In this document: positions 1 through 8,426 of the stretch, one piece after another | Layout: every line of letters starts with the position of its first letter | Position numbering within the stretch: position 1 is the stretch's first letter | NCBI RefSeq assembly: GCF_003574315.2 | Contig: NZ_AP025739.1 | Location: 6,820,001-6,884,000 of the forward strand | Direction: 5' to 3' | Origin: Capsulimonas corticalis | Lineage (GTDB): Bacteria > Armatimonadota > Armatimonadia > Armatimonadales > Capsulimonadaceae | Length of the DNA stretch: 64,000 nt | Program-made: the position numbers and the translations under genes | The notes under the pieces: generated by a model | What the model was told of the DNA's origin: nothing | What the model saw: only the letters and a program-made list of their open reading frames with translations | Databases searched by the model: none

Positions 1-137
1 TCCAGAGTCAGGCGGATCGCAGCGTCGCTGGGATCGCTGTGGAAAAGGCGCACTTGCGACGGTTCGAGAAAACGGATCGCGAAGGGGTTGCGCTCTTCGG
101 TCGTTTCGCTGTTTGGGATTGTGGGTTCAAAGTTCAT
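1..137 (-). CDS. DUF1854 family protein, N-terminal part only
   Basis: Only the first 45 codons are inside the window; the gene continues past the left edge. The ATG at 137 lies 8 bases upstream of the end of the preceding ABC transporter gene, so the two overlap by 11 bases and are probably translationally coupled. The visible residues (IRFLEPSQVRLFHSD, then RLTL) resemble the start of DUF1854 proteins. In other genomes these are encoded beside an ABC exporter with the same PH/zinc-ribbon N-terminus and are named cyanophycin-metabolism-associated. The assignment rests on 45 residues plus this specific neighbour; the function is unknown. Confidence 0.6.
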   Translation of the reverse strand, partial: MNFEPTIPNSETTEERNPFAIRFLEPSQVRLFHSDPSDAAIRLTL

Positions 138-2379
138 TGATCTGGTTTACCTCTCGCTGAAGATCGACCAGCTTGCGGAATACGCCGTCGGGCTTGGCGA
201 GCAGTTCGTCGTGCGTGCCAAGCTCGACCAGCTTGCCGCGCTCGATCACCATCAGGCGATCGGCGTTACGCAGCGTGGACAGACGGTGAGCGATGGCGAA
301 GGTGGTGCGGCCGGCGACGAGCCGGGCGATGGCGTCCTGAATCTTCTTCTCGGTCTGCGTATCGACTGAGGCCGTGGCTTCGTCGAGGATCAAGATGCGC
401 GGATCGTGCAGGATCGCGCGGGCGATGGAGATCCGCTGGCGCTCGCCGCCGGAGAGGCGCGCTCCGCGCTCGCCGACAAAAGTATCGTAGCCATCCGGGA
501 AGCGCATAATGAACTCATGCGCGTTCGCCGCCTTGGCCGCCTGCATGATCTCCTCAGGACCGGCGTCGGGATGCGCGTACTTGATGTTGTCCGCAATCGA
601 CCCAGGGAACAGATACGGCTCCTGAAGCACCACGCCGATCTGCCGCCGCAGGTCGCCCAGATCGATCTTGCGGATATCGACGCCGTCGATCAAAATGGCG
701 CCTTCCTTGACATCGTAGAACCGCGAGAGCAGATTGATGATCGTGGACTTGCCGGCGCCGGAATGGCCGACCAGGCCGATCATCTCCCCCGCCTTCACAT
801 CGATCGAAACGCCGTCGAGCACCGGCTGGTTCTTGTCGTAGGAAAACCGAACGCTGCGCAGCTCGACATGGCCCTCGATGCGCGGCATGCGCACGGCGTC
901 CTCGGCGCTCTGGATGTCGGGTTCGGCGTCGATGACTTCAAAGACGCGCTCGGCGCTGGCCGTCGAGCGGGACAGCCAGTCCGCGATACGCGTCATGCCC
1001 TGCAATGGCCCCAGCAGCATCGCGGTATACGAGAGAAACATGCCGAGGACGCCGAGGGTCATGCCCTCGGACGGCTTGTTGCTCAGATTGCCGAACACCT
1101 CGCGCCCGCCGATCAGCCAGATGATATAAACGCCGAGCGTCGTCACGAACTCGATCATCGGGAAGTATGTGGCGACGCCCATATCGTAATACGACGTCGC
1201 GTCGCGCAGTTTGGCCGATCGGTCCTCGAACTGATCCTTTTCGCGTTCTTCCTGCGCGAAGGCTTTCACGACGCGCACGCCGGAGAGCACGGAAGTCAGC
1301 GACGCCGACAGATTGCTGCGCAGGTAGTAGAGACGCACGAGACGGCCGCGCAGGCGCTTCCATGTGGCGTTGACCAGATAGACCGTGATCGGCACGGGGA
1401 TCAGCACCAGCAGCGTCAGCAGCCAGTTATACCGGAACATGATCACGAGGATGCCGACAATGGTCAGGGAGTTGACGAGAAAGAACTGGATCCCATCGAC
1501 CATGAAATTTTGCAGCTCGTTGACGTCCTGCGTGACGCGCGCGAGCAGGGATCCGGTCTGCCGCTTATCGTAGTAGCCGAGCGAAAGGTCCTGGAGACGG
1601 TTGTACGCCTGCGTACGCAGCACATAGACCATCCGGTTGGAGATCCAGGCCGCGAGGCGGCCGCGCCAGATCGTCAGCGCCCGCGAGAGCACGCTCACCA
1701 AAATCAGGCCCAGGACAATGCCGCCGATCCAGCCGAAGTGCTTGTGCGGCACGAGGACTTCGTCGGTGAGGCGCTGCTGGAAAATCGGCGGCACAACGCC
1801 CACCGCCGTTCCGGCCAGCATCAGCACCGCAATGAGGATGCACTGCATCCGGAACGGGAACGCATAGCTCAGAAGCCGGCGCAGCACCGCGCGCTTATCG
1901 ACGCACTTGACGCAGACATTGGTGTCGTCGGGAAGCGGATCGCCACACTTGGGGCAGACCTTGCGCTCTACATCCGCCGCAGATGTCTCCGGCGGCTCCT
2001 CGTCCTTCGCCATCGCCTCCAGCGCGCGCGCCGCGACGCCGAACTTGGGCGCCAGGGCGGCGGAGAAGCGCAGCGCCTCGATCGTGGCGCCCGAATTCGT
2101 TTCGACAATCAGCGCGCCGCTGCCCACCAGCGTATCGATGCGCACTTCGCGGATCTGAGACAGCGCCAGCTCCAGATCGCGGGTTACGCCCCCGCCCTTC
2201 CCCACCGTCGCGACATACACCGCGCGGCGATCCGCGATCAGCCAGCGCTCGCCAAAGCTCCCATCCCGGCCGATGTCTCCCGCCAGCGAAAGCCGCGTCC
2301 CATCGACCAGCTCCTCCCCATCTCTCACCCCGACCAGCGAAGCGCGCACGGCGTCGGGCAGATCGTCTAATAATGCCAA
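127..2379 (-). CDS. ABC exporter (TMD-NBD half transporter) with PH-like and zinc-ribbon N-terminus
   Basis: A 750-residue half transporter of the inner membrane. It has an N-terminal PH-like region (about 130 residues), then a zinc ribbon with two CxxC pairs (CPKCGDPLP...VCVKC), a six-helix exporter domain, and an ATPase domain. The ATPase shows Walker A GHSGAGKST, signature LSGGERQR, Walker B ILILDEATASVD and H-loop AHRLS. The reading frame is open to 2499, but TTG at 2379 is preceded by GGGAAGG at 8 bp, whereas the upstream ATGs have no ribosome site. This architecture next to DUF1854 matches the transporter called cyanophycin-metabolism-associated in annotation resources. The substrate is unknown, and no cyanophycin gene is visible here. 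Confidence 0.85.
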   Translation of the reverse strand: MALLDDLPDAVRASLVGVRDGEELVDGTRLSLAGDIGRDGSFGERWLIADRRAVYVATVGKGGGVTRDLELALSQIREVRIDTLVGSGALIVETNSGATIEALRFSAALAPKFGVAARALEAMAKDEEPPETSAADVERKVCPKCGDPLPDDTNVCVKCVDKRAVLRRLLSYAFPFRMQCILIAVLMLAGTAVGVVPPIFQQRLTDEVLVPHKHFGWIGGIVLGLILVSVLSRALTIWRGRLAAWISNRMVYVLRTQAYNRLQDLSLGYYDKRQTGSLLARVTQDVNELQNFMVDGIQFFLVNSLTIVGILVIMFRYNWLLTLLVLIPVPITVYLVNATWKRLRGRLVRLYYLRSNLSASLTSVLSGVRVVKAFAQEEREKDQFEDRSAKLRDATSYYDMGVATYFPMIEFVTTLGVYIIWLIGGREVFGNLSNKPSEGMTLGVLGMFLSYTAMLLGPLQGMTRIADWLSRSTASAERVFEVIDAEPDIQSAEDAVRMPRIEGHVELRSVRFSYDKNQPVLDGVSIDVKAGEMIGLVGHSGAGKSTIINLLSRFYDVKEGAILIDGVDIRKIDLGDLRRQIGVVLQEPYLFPGSIADNIKYAHPDAGPEEIMQAAKAANAHEFIMRFPDGYDTFVGERGARLSGGERQRISIARAILHDPRILILDEATASVDTQTEKKIQDAIARLVAGRTTFAIAHRLSTLRNADRLMVIERGKLVELGTHDELLAKPDGVFRKLVDLQREVNQINEL

Positions 2380-2571
2380 ATAACTTACCTTCCCAGCGCC
2401 CCGGCTGGGACGCAACTGCATCTGTTTCCAACAGCATCCGAAAAAGATTCGTTCCGGACACAAATACTCTTGTGGTATAAGACACAGAGAAAGATGCAAA
2501 CGGCTCCCGCCGACCCATCATCCGAGGAGCCTCCATCGCGCGGATCCTAAACGGCGCGAAGCAAGCAGCGC

Positions 2572-2600
2572 TTGCGCCCGGGAACTTTTTCGCCTATAAT
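2572..2600 (+). promoter_or_regulatory. sigma70-type promoter for the polysaccharide deacetylase
   Basis: The -35 box TTGCGC (2572-2577) and the perfect -10 box TATAAT (2595-2600) are separated by 17 bp. Transcription should start near 2607, giving a leader of about 80 nt before the ATG at 2687. Confidence 0.7.
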
Positions 2601-2686
2601 AACGCCATATTACTTTGCAGTGTTGCAAAATACGCAAGGCGCTAAGGACGCGTTGCGTAAACTTGAATTTCTATCCCACGAGACCC

Positions 2687-3604
2687 ATGAGCACAAAATC
2701 TTTCTGGACGTCGATTGTCCCGTTGGTGACGATCGCCGCTGTCGTTGCGCCCGCCCACGCCGCCGGCAAGCGCCCGCTTTCATTCCGTGAAAAACTTCAG
2801 CCGATGACGCGCCCCGGCCGCGCCGACGATACGCCGACCGCCGTCGAGCGCATCCGCAGGAACACGCCGACCGCGTTTCTCGGATCCGGCGAAATCCCGC
2901 AATCCCAGGTCGAGCTGCTGGCGAAGGACACTTACGAAAAGTCCAAAGGCTATCGGTTCAACAAGATCATTCGCGGCAATCTGAATCGAAAAGAGATCGC
3001 GCTGACGTTTGACGACGGCCCGCACGCCGTCTACACGCTCAAGCTCCTCAAGATCCTGAAGCAGCTGCACACCCCCGCCACATTTTTCGTGGTCGGCAAG
3101 CAGGTGGAGAAGTTCCCCACCCTGGTGCAGCTCGAAGTGATCGAGGGCCACGAAGTCGGCGATCACACCTACGACCATGTCAATCTGACGGAGCTGACGC
3201 CCGATCTGGTCGAGTACGAAATGGACCGCTGCGACCGCGCGATCAAGAACGTGACCGGATCCTCCGTGCGCTTCATCCGCCCTCCCGGCGGCGACTACAA
3301 TCAAACCGTGCTGAGCGCCGCCAGCCGGCGTGGTTACGTCACCGCCCTGTGGACCGACGATCCCGGCGACTGGGCGCGCATCCCCAGCGACGTGATCCTC
3401 CAGCGCTCCCTCGACCGTCTCGAAAACGGCGCGATCCTTCTTCTTCATGATGGTATCCCGGAGACGCTCGACATCCTGCCCCAGCTCATCAACGAAGCCC
3501 GCGCGCGCGGCTACAAGTTCGTGACGCTGAGCCAGCTCGCCATGGACCGCGACAAAAAAGACATCGAACCGATCGGCGCCGGCAGAATCCTGAAGAAATA
3601 CTAA
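2687..3604 (+). CDS. secreted polysaccharide deacetylase (NodB homology, CE4)
   Basis: A 305-residue metal-dependent deacetylase of N-acetylated glycans such as peptidoglycan or chitin-like polymers. The start at 2687 gives a signal peptide (STKSFWTSIVPLVTIAAVV, then APAHA). The NodB motifs are in order: TFDDGPH (motif 1), DHTYDH with the two metal-binding histidines (motif 2), RPPGGDYN (motif 3) and LLLHDG (motif 5). The catalytic Asp and metal-binding residues are all present, so the enzyme should be active. It is monocistronic: its own promoter lies upstream and a terminator follows. The exact substrate cannot be told from sequence. Confidence 0.9.
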   Translation: MSTKSFWTSIVPLVTIAAVVAPAHAAGKRPLSFREKLQPMTRPGRADDTPTAVERIRRNTPTAFLGSGEIPQSQVELLAKDTYEKSKGYRFNKIIRGNLNRKEIALTFDDGPHAVYTLKLLKILKQLHTPATFFVVGKQVEKFPTLVQLEVIEGHEVGDHTYDHVNLTELTPDLVEYEMDRCDRAIKNVTGSSVRFIRPPGGDYNQTVLSAASRRGYVTALWTDDPGDWARIPSDVILQRSLDRLENGAILLLHDGIPETLDILPQLINEARARGYKFVTLSQLAMDRDKKDIEPIGAGRILKKY

Positions 3605-3636
3605 CGCCGCCCGCCGCTTGCTCTCCCATTCGATTG

Positions 3637-3677
3637 CCCCTGATCTCGATCACCTCCGAGACCAGGGGCTTTGTTTT
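3637..3677 (+). terminator. rho-independent terminator
   Basis: A CCCCTG-A-TCTCG / CGAGA-C-CAGGGG hairpin is followed by CTTTGTTTT, 32 bp after the deacetylase stop codon. Confidence 0.75.
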
Positions 3678-3766
3678 GCGTGGCGAACGCGTCTGGCGGC
3701 CATACGTCTTAATTACGAATATTTCGTGACGGAAAATAATTTTCCAAACAGACCGATTTCTCGCGC

Positions 3767-3796
3767 TTGCATGCATAAAACCGTGAATCTTATGGT
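3767..3796 (+). promoter_or_regulatory. possible promoter for the prepilin gene
   Basis: TTGCAT (3767-3772) and TATGGT (3791-3796) are 18 bp apart in an AT-rich stretch. The predicted leader is about 100 nt. The -10 box is imperfect and other hexamers nearby could serve. Confidence 0.4.
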
Positions 3797-3900
3797 AAAC
3801 TCGATACTATGAGAAACAATGTTTCATATGCCTGATTTGCGATTTAATACGAATAAAATCGCACTTTGTCGTCAATCATCCGTAAGACTGGAGAAATTGC

Positions 3901-4710
3901 ATGAAAAGCTCATCCCGATCTTCCTTGCCATCGCAAGGATTTACTCTTATCGAGTTACTCGTTGTTATCGCAATAATAGCGATATTAGCATCCATTCTCT
4001 TCCCCGTTTTCGCTTCGGCGCGGGCCAAGGCGCGAGATATCGCCACACTATCCAATCTCAAGCAGATCGGCCTGGCGGCCGTGCAGTACACACAGGACTA
4101 CGACGGCGTCAATGTCCCCATGCAGATGCAGTCGCCGCCATGGTATGCGTGGGGAGTGATTCTCCAGCCGTATATAAAGTCCACGAGTGTCTGTTTTGAC
4201 GCGCAGCGCACCGTTCCCTATGTGCAGATCGATCCTTACGGTCAGTGGGCATGGAGCACGACGCTCGCCATCAATCGTTACGGCTACGCGTCCAAGTGGC
4301 AGAATGAGACCGATACTCGTTTGGACGGCGGGTTTCAAAGTCCATCCACACGCGCGGCCTTTATCGCGCAAGGCGATCCCGTCGGCGTCAACAACGACTT
4401 CCAGTCCATGCATTGGTTTGACGGCCAGCGATCCTCGTGCCCCAATGTCTCGAATTTGAAAGACACTACGGATTGGATGTGGCAGTACAACCGCATCTAT
4501 GCAGGCGCGAAAACTTACCATCGCAACTTCACGCCCGTCGTCTTCGCGGACGGCCACGCGAAAGCAATCAATCTGGACCAGTATATCGGCGGCGATACGT
4601 CTTACGGAGCCTGTGAAAATGTTTATTACAACCCTGGGGACCTGCCGAACACCACCAAGGGCGGAAAGATGCAGGAATTCTGGGGGCGCTGGTGGGAGAC
4701 GAGTTTCTAA
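3901..4710 (+). CDS. DUF1559-type prepilin-like protein
   Basis: A 269-residue type II secretion/type IV pilin-like protein. The N-terminus has a short basic leader ending SQG, followed by [17 protein letters not shown], the standard prepilin peptidase cleavage site (G^F with Glu at mature position +5) and a hydrophobic helix. The helix runs into the [10 protein letters not shown] segment and the NLKQIGLA motif typical of DUF1559 (SBP_bac_10) proteins. A C-terminal H-x-G motif ([10 protein letters not shown]) is the second hallmark of the family. These proteins are strongly expanded in Planctomycetes, Verrucomicrobia and Armatimonadota, and their role is not established. GGAGA lies about 9 bp before the ATG. 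A small membrane protein gene follows by 82 bp. Confidence 0.9.
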   Translation: MKSSSRSSLPSQGFTLIELLVVIAIIAILASILFPVFASARAKARDIATLSNLKQIGLAAVQYTQDYDGVNVPMQMQSPPWYAWGVILQPYIKSTSVCFDAQRTVPYVQIDPYGQWAWSTTLAINRYGYASKWQNETDTRLDGGFQSPSTRAAFIAQGDPVGVNNDFQSMHWFDGQRSSCPNVSNLKDTTDWMWQYNRIYAGAKTYHRNFTPVVFADGHAKAINLDQYIGGDTSYGACENVYYNPGDLPNTTKGGKMQEFWGRWWETSF

Positions 4711-4792
4711 GCCTTATCCATAATCTGCGGCGCGGACAGCCGGCGCAGGCGACAGACCGATCGATAAGGAAAGAATATCAAAGGCGAATACG

Positions 4793-5035
4793 ATGAACGA
4801 AGATACAGCTTCGAAACGCATGCTGGGGATTGGCGTCGCCGCCATCATCGCGGTCATAGGCGTGATGATTTACTTCTTTCGCGCAAGCGATCCCGCCGCG
4901 CGTCCCCCGATCCCATACAAGAAGTTCGATATGGATCAGCACATGGCGGAATTGCGCCAGCATGAAGGAACGGCGGCGGGCCAGCACGCCGGCGCGCAGG
5001 CGAACAATGCTCCCGCGCCTGCCGGAGCTCATTGA
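4793..5035 (+). CDS. small single-helix membrane protein
   Basis: An 80-residue protein with a hydrophilic N-terminus (MNEDTASKR), one transmembrane helix (GIGVAAIIAVIGVMIYFF), then a charged and Ala/Gly/His-rich tail of about 45 residues. No known domain is recognised. AAGGCG lies upstream of the ATG. It follows the prepilin gene by 82 bp with no terminator between them and is ended by a strong hairpin, so the two probably form an operon. A role accompanying the prepilin-like protein is an inference from position only. Confidence 0.7.
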   Translation: MNEDTASKRMLGIGVAAIIAVIGVMIYFFRASDPAARPPIPYKKFDMDQHMAELRQHEGTAAGQHAGAQANNAPAPAGAH

Positions 5036-5049
5036 GACCAAAAATAAAG

Positions 5050-5083
5050 GAGCCGCCTCGGATTTCCGAGGCGGCTCTTTCTT
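5050..5083. terminator. bidirectional terminator
   Basis: A perfect 12-bp stem GAGCCGCCTCGG / CCGAGGCGGCTC has an ATTT loop. It has TTTCTT on the plus side and, on the minus strand, CTTTATTTTT. It separates the convergent prepilin operon and carbonic-anhydrase-like gene. Confidence 0.85.
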
Positions 5084-5093
5084 ACGCGATGGA

Positions 5094-5642
5094 CTACGCT
5101 TCCGGAGCGATATCCACGTATTGGACACGCAGGTCTTCCATGACCTCTGCGCGGTAAGCGCGGACTTTGACGTGCAATAGCGCCGGACCGGCGTCGCGGA
5201 TGATCGTGGCGACATCCTCGCGCTGCTTTTGCTTGATCTCCGCCGCCGTCGCCCGGGGCATGATCCGGTGGTAGTGCGCGCAGACGGCTCCCTTGGTGCT
5301 GTCGTCGGCGGAGCCGTGCGCGATGAAGATCACCTGCTCCGTTTCATGGGCGAGCAGCAGGAAAAGGAACTGCTGCCGGAAGGCGTCGGCGCGCATGTAC
5401 TCGAACCCGCCGCTCGCCAGCGCCCCCGGACCGCCGGGCGCATAAAGCCGGTCGTAGTTTTCAATTCCGAGATGATGGAAGAGAAATCGGTCGATGCTGG
5501 TTTGCAGACGCCCGTCGGAACATGCGATCACCAGCGTGTGCGGGCGTTCGGCGCTCCAGCGCTCCTCACAAATATAAATGTCTTCTGGAAGGCTCTGGCT
5601 TCCGTCATCCACCATCACGATCTTTTCATCCGCGTTCGTCAC
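5094..5642 (-). CDS. beta-carbonic-anhydrase-like protein, zinc site incomplete
   Basis: A 182-residue cytosolic protein with the beta-carbonic anhydrase core. ACSDGR corresponds to the CxDSR motif, followed by the helix RFLFHHLG and the APGGPGAL loop. A later segment, FIAHGSADDS, corresponds to the HTDCG zinc motif but has Ala where the second zinc cysteine should be. One zinc ligand is therefore missing, and hydration activity is doubtful. The frame is open to 5759. The GTG at 5642 is chosen because a perfect AAAGGAG lies 8 bp before it. It could be a metal-free relative with another role. The gene stands alone between two terminators and promoters. Confidence 0.65.
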   Translation of the reverse strand: MTNADEKIVMVDDGSQSLPEDIYICEERWSAERPHTLVIACSDGRLQTSIDRFLFHHLGIENYDRLYAPGGPGALASGGFEYMRADAFRQQFLFLLLAHETEQVIFIAHGSADDSTKGAVCAHYHRIMPRATAAEIKQKQREDVATIIRDAGPALLHVKVRAYRAEVMEDLRVQYVDIAPEA

Positions 5643-5806
5643 GCTTTTATCTCCTTTATTCGTTATTCGCCGCGCAACATCGTCATAAGGCTCTATTGTG
5701 GGCCGCCAATGTGACGAAATGGTTTCGTCTCGTCGCCGGACATGGCATTCGATTTGCATCCCTGTGTATAATACCGGACAAACGCCTTATCGTGTATGCC
5801 TGGCGA

Positions 5807-5836
5807 TTGACGTCGGTCACGGCAATATGTTACAAT
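5807..5836 (+). promoter_or_regulatory. promoter for the glycosyltransferase gene
   Basis: TTGACG (5807-5812), an 18-bp spacer and TACAAT (5831-5836) give a leader of about 56 nt before the ATG at 5899. A second TATAAT lies at 5767-5772 without a clear -35 box. Confidence 0.65.
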
Positions 5837-5898
5837 ACCCAAGCAGCCGGGCATTCTCGCCTCGTTCTGAAATTCCTTCTCAGCCGAAGAAACCAGCC

Positions 5899-7587
5899 AT
5901 GCGTCATCGCGTCAGTGTTCTGCTGGAGACGCTGGATCTCTTCGATCCCGAACTCTCAAACCTTCCCCTTCACGGCGCCAACCTCGCGACCGTCGATCTT
6001 TTGCGGCGCATCGCTTCCCACAATCGCGTCGAGGCGCTGGAAGTGTTTCTCGCGCCCGCCGCAATGGCGCGCGCCGATCAGATGGCGCTCGCCGCGCAGC
6101 AGGTCCTGCCGCCCGCCCTGCGCGGCCAGGGGCGCTTGAGCTTCTACCCCATGCACGCTCTGAGGGACATCTGGGCCGACGGCAAGCCGCGCATCCACTG
6201 GTGCATGGACCCTAGCTGGATGGCGCGGGACCGGTATCTGCGCGACCGGTTCGCCGCCGGGCCGACCCCCATCGCCTGCGACACGCACGGCTACGGTCAT
6301 CATACCCTGTGGGGCCCGCTCGCGCGGTTCGCCGCCGCGCCGCCCGTGGCCTTCGACAGCATGCTCAGTTTGAGCACGATGGCTCTCAAAGCGCTCGAAC
6401 GGATCTTTTCTGATTTTCTGAGCGCGCCCGGCGCGCGGCCGCCATGCCGGCTGGATCTGGTTCCGCGCGGCGTCGATCCCGATCTCTTCCATCCCCACGA
6501 TGCGGCGGAAAAAGACGCCGCGCGGCGCGCGCTGGACCTGCCGCCCGGAGCCCGGATCGCGCTGTATGCGGGACGCGTCACGGCGCACGGCAAGGCGGAC
6601 CTGCTTCCCCTGATCCGCGCGTTCGCCGCCGCAGCCGGTCCGGACGATATCCTCCTCATCGCCGGGACCGAATATCCCGCTGGATACGGCGCGAAGCTTT
6701 TGGAATTTGGAAAGTCGCTCGGACTGGGCGAGCGGCTGATCGTCCACCCACGCGTCGAGCCCTCGATGCGCCCCCGTTACTACGGCGCCTCGGACATCTT
6801 CGTCTTCCCCGGCGACACCGTTCAGGAGACGCTGGGCATTACGATGCTGGAAGCCATGGCCTCGGGCCTGCCGTGCATCGTCTCGGAGTGGGACGGAATG
6901 CGCGATCTCATTCGAGACGGCGAGACGGGCTTCACCATCCCAACCTGGTGGATGCCGGGCCTGGACGCGATGGACGCCTTTTCGCCAATTATCCCGCAGT
7001 CGAGCGAGTATCTCCTCACTGCCCAGCGCGTTTGGGTGGACACGGAGCGCTTGTCGTCCGCCCTGGCGACGCTGCTCTCCTCCCCGGAAACACGCGCCGC
7101 GATGGGCGCCGCCGGCCGAGAGTGGATCGAATCCGATTTCGCGCTGCCCAAAATCATGGATCGATGGATCGACTTATGGGACGAATTGGCGGAAACCGCC
7201 GCATCGGAGTCGGATGCGGACCGCATTCTCCGGCGATCCTACGCCGATCGCCTTGGCCATCCCACGCCGTATGACCGCCTGTTCTCGCACTATGCGGCGG
7301 CGACGCTGGACGATCGCCGCGATTCGGTGCGTTTGACGCAGCACGGCCGATCGGTCGCCGCCCGCGCGCAGCCGCTTGAGCTCTACGAAGAAACGCTCTC
7401 GCTGGCGCAGCCGGCGATCCTCGACGCCATCATGGACCGATTGACTCAGACGGGAAACGAGTGGATGAAACTCGGCGCGGCAATCGCGGGAGCGGCCGCC
7501 ATGACCGGCCAGCCCCCGGACAAAGTGCGTTTCCATCTGTGCCTCCTGTTAAAGCGCGATGTTCTTCAATTGCGCCGAGACGAGTAA
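5899..7587 (+). CDS. GT4-family glycosyltransferase
   Basis: A 562-residue retaining glycosyltransferase of the GT-B fold. The C-terminal half carries the glycosyl transferase group 1 region: LYAGRVTAHGKADLL at the start of the nucleotide-sugar domain, YYGASDIFVFP, and the E-x7-E motif (ETLGITMLEAMASGLP). About 110 further residues follow the usual end of the domain. The N-terminal half is less conserved and binds the acceptor. The start at 5899 is preferred over the upstream ATG at 5698 because the family-like sequence begins here and the TTGACG/TACAAT promoter lies between. The ribosome site (GAAGAAA) is weak. No polysaccharide cluster surrounds it, so the acceptor is unknown. Confidence 0.85.
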   Translation: MRHRVSVLLETLDLFDPELSNLPLHGANLATVDLLRRIASHNRVEALEVFLAPAAMARADQMALAAQQVLPPALRGQGRLSFYPMHALRDIWADGKPRIHWCMDPSWMARDRYLRDRFAAGPTPIACDTHGYGHHTLWGPLARFAAAPPVAFDSMLSLSTMALKALERIFSDFLSAPGARPPCRLDLVPRGVDPDLFHPHDAAEKDAARRALDLPPGARIALYAGRVTAHGKADLLPLIRAFAAAAGPDDILLIAGTEYPAGYGAKLLEFGKSLGLGERLIVHPRVEPSMRPRYYGASDIFVFPGDTVQETLGITMLEAMASGLPCIVSEWDGMRDLIRDGETGFTIPTWWMPGLDAMDAFSPIIPQSSEYLLTAQRVWVDTERLSSALATLLSSPETRAAMGAAGREWIESDFALPKIMDRWIDLWDELAETAASESDADRILRRSYADRLGHPTPYDRLFSHYAAATLDDRRDSVRLTQHGRSVAARAQPLELYEETLSLAQPAILDAIMDRLTQTGNEWMKLGAAIAGAAAMTGQPPDKVRFHLCLLLKRDVLQLRRDE

Positions 7588-7659
7588 GACGGCGGGGCGC
7601 TGCAGCCAGCCTATTTTCCGACTGCAGCACAGTTCACACAATTTCGAAGGAGATTCCGG

Positions 7660-8358
7660 TTGAAAACTCAACGCACATTAACCCCCTGGACCATCGCCTC
7701 GTTCTTCGCGGTCCCGCTCACGCTGGTCCTCAGCGCCGCCGCCGCTCAAGCGGCGGACGGCGTCGTCCCCCCGATCTCCGTTCAGGTGGGCGTCGGCTAC
7801 CTGACCGATAGCTCCGCCCGCAATGCGGCGGGCGACGCGGGCCTGCACGCTGGTCTGTCCTACGGCCTTCCCAACAAGAGCCTGCTGTCCACGCTGCACG
7901 GCAAGCCGTCGATCGATGTGGATTACAACCACACCGGCGGCCATGGCGGCCGCGTCGATGTCCTGGGCTTTAGCTACACCGAGCGCATCTCGGTCGGCAA
8001 CGCTGTGACCGACGTCGTCACCAGCGGCGCCCGCCCGTATGTGGGCCTGGGTATCGGCGCATTCCGCACGGATGTCAAGCGCCGCACCACCACCACGACA
8101 ACCACGAGTGACAGTGGTAACCCCGGCAGCGGCAACCCGGGAACCATCCAGACCACCAGCGGCACGCCCGGCGTCAACTCGCAACTGACCACCACCACGA
8201 CTTCGTCGCAGTCGGCGAACGGCTGGAGCCTGGGCGGCAAGATCCTCGCCGGCGTCGATTTCGGCAAGACGTACATTGAGGCGTCGTACCAGATCGGCGG
8301 ATCCAAGCTCGGCGTCCGCTCCGACACCGCGAACCTCTCGGTCGGCGTCCACTTCTAA
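7660..8358 (+). CDS. secreted outer-membrane beta-barrel-like protein
   Basis: A 232-residue exported protein that starts at TTG with AAGGAG 8 bp upstream. The signal peptide is basic, then hydrophobic (ASFFAVPLTLVLSAAAA) and ends AQAADG. The mature part alternates short amphipathic beta-strand-like segments (SVQVGVGYL, HAGLSYGL, PYVGLGIGAF, TYIEASYQIGG) and ends in LSVGVHF, the aromatic C-terminal strand typical of outer-membrane barrels. A low-complexity Thr/Ser/Gly loop of about 60 residues sits between two strands, presumably facing outwards. No specific family is recognised. A strong terminator follows. Confidence 0.6.
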   Translation: MKTQRTLTPWTIASFFAVPLTLVLSAAAAQAADGVVPPISVQVGVGYLTDSSARNAAGDAGLHAGLSYGLPNKSLLSTLHGKPSIDVDYNHTGGHGGRVDVLGFSYTERISVGNAVTDVVTSGARPYVGLGIGAFRTDVKRRTTTTTTTSDSGNPGSGNPGTIQTTSGTPGVNSQLTTTTTSSQSANGWSLGGKILAGVDFGKTYIEASYQIGGSKLGVRSDTANLSVGVHF

Positions 8359-8379
8359 GCGCCCGTCCCGACGCAGCAA

Positions 8380-8413
8380 AACGCCTCGGCCTTCCAGCGA
8401 AGGCCGAGGCGTT
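8380..8413. terminator. terminator between convergent genes
   Basis: A perfect 14-bp stem AACGCCTCGGCCTT / AAGGCCGAGGCGTT with a 6-nt loop lies between two convergent stop codons. The T tract is weak on both sides. Confidence 0.75.
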
Positions 8414-8426
8414 CTCAATTCCGCGA

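Noticed and set aside
406-2370. Long plus-strand open frame antisense to the ABC exporter (654 codons)
   Set aside because: It is a shadow of the GC-rich exporter gene: Arg/Asp/His-rich translation without any domain, no ribosome site, while the minus strand has all ABC motifs.
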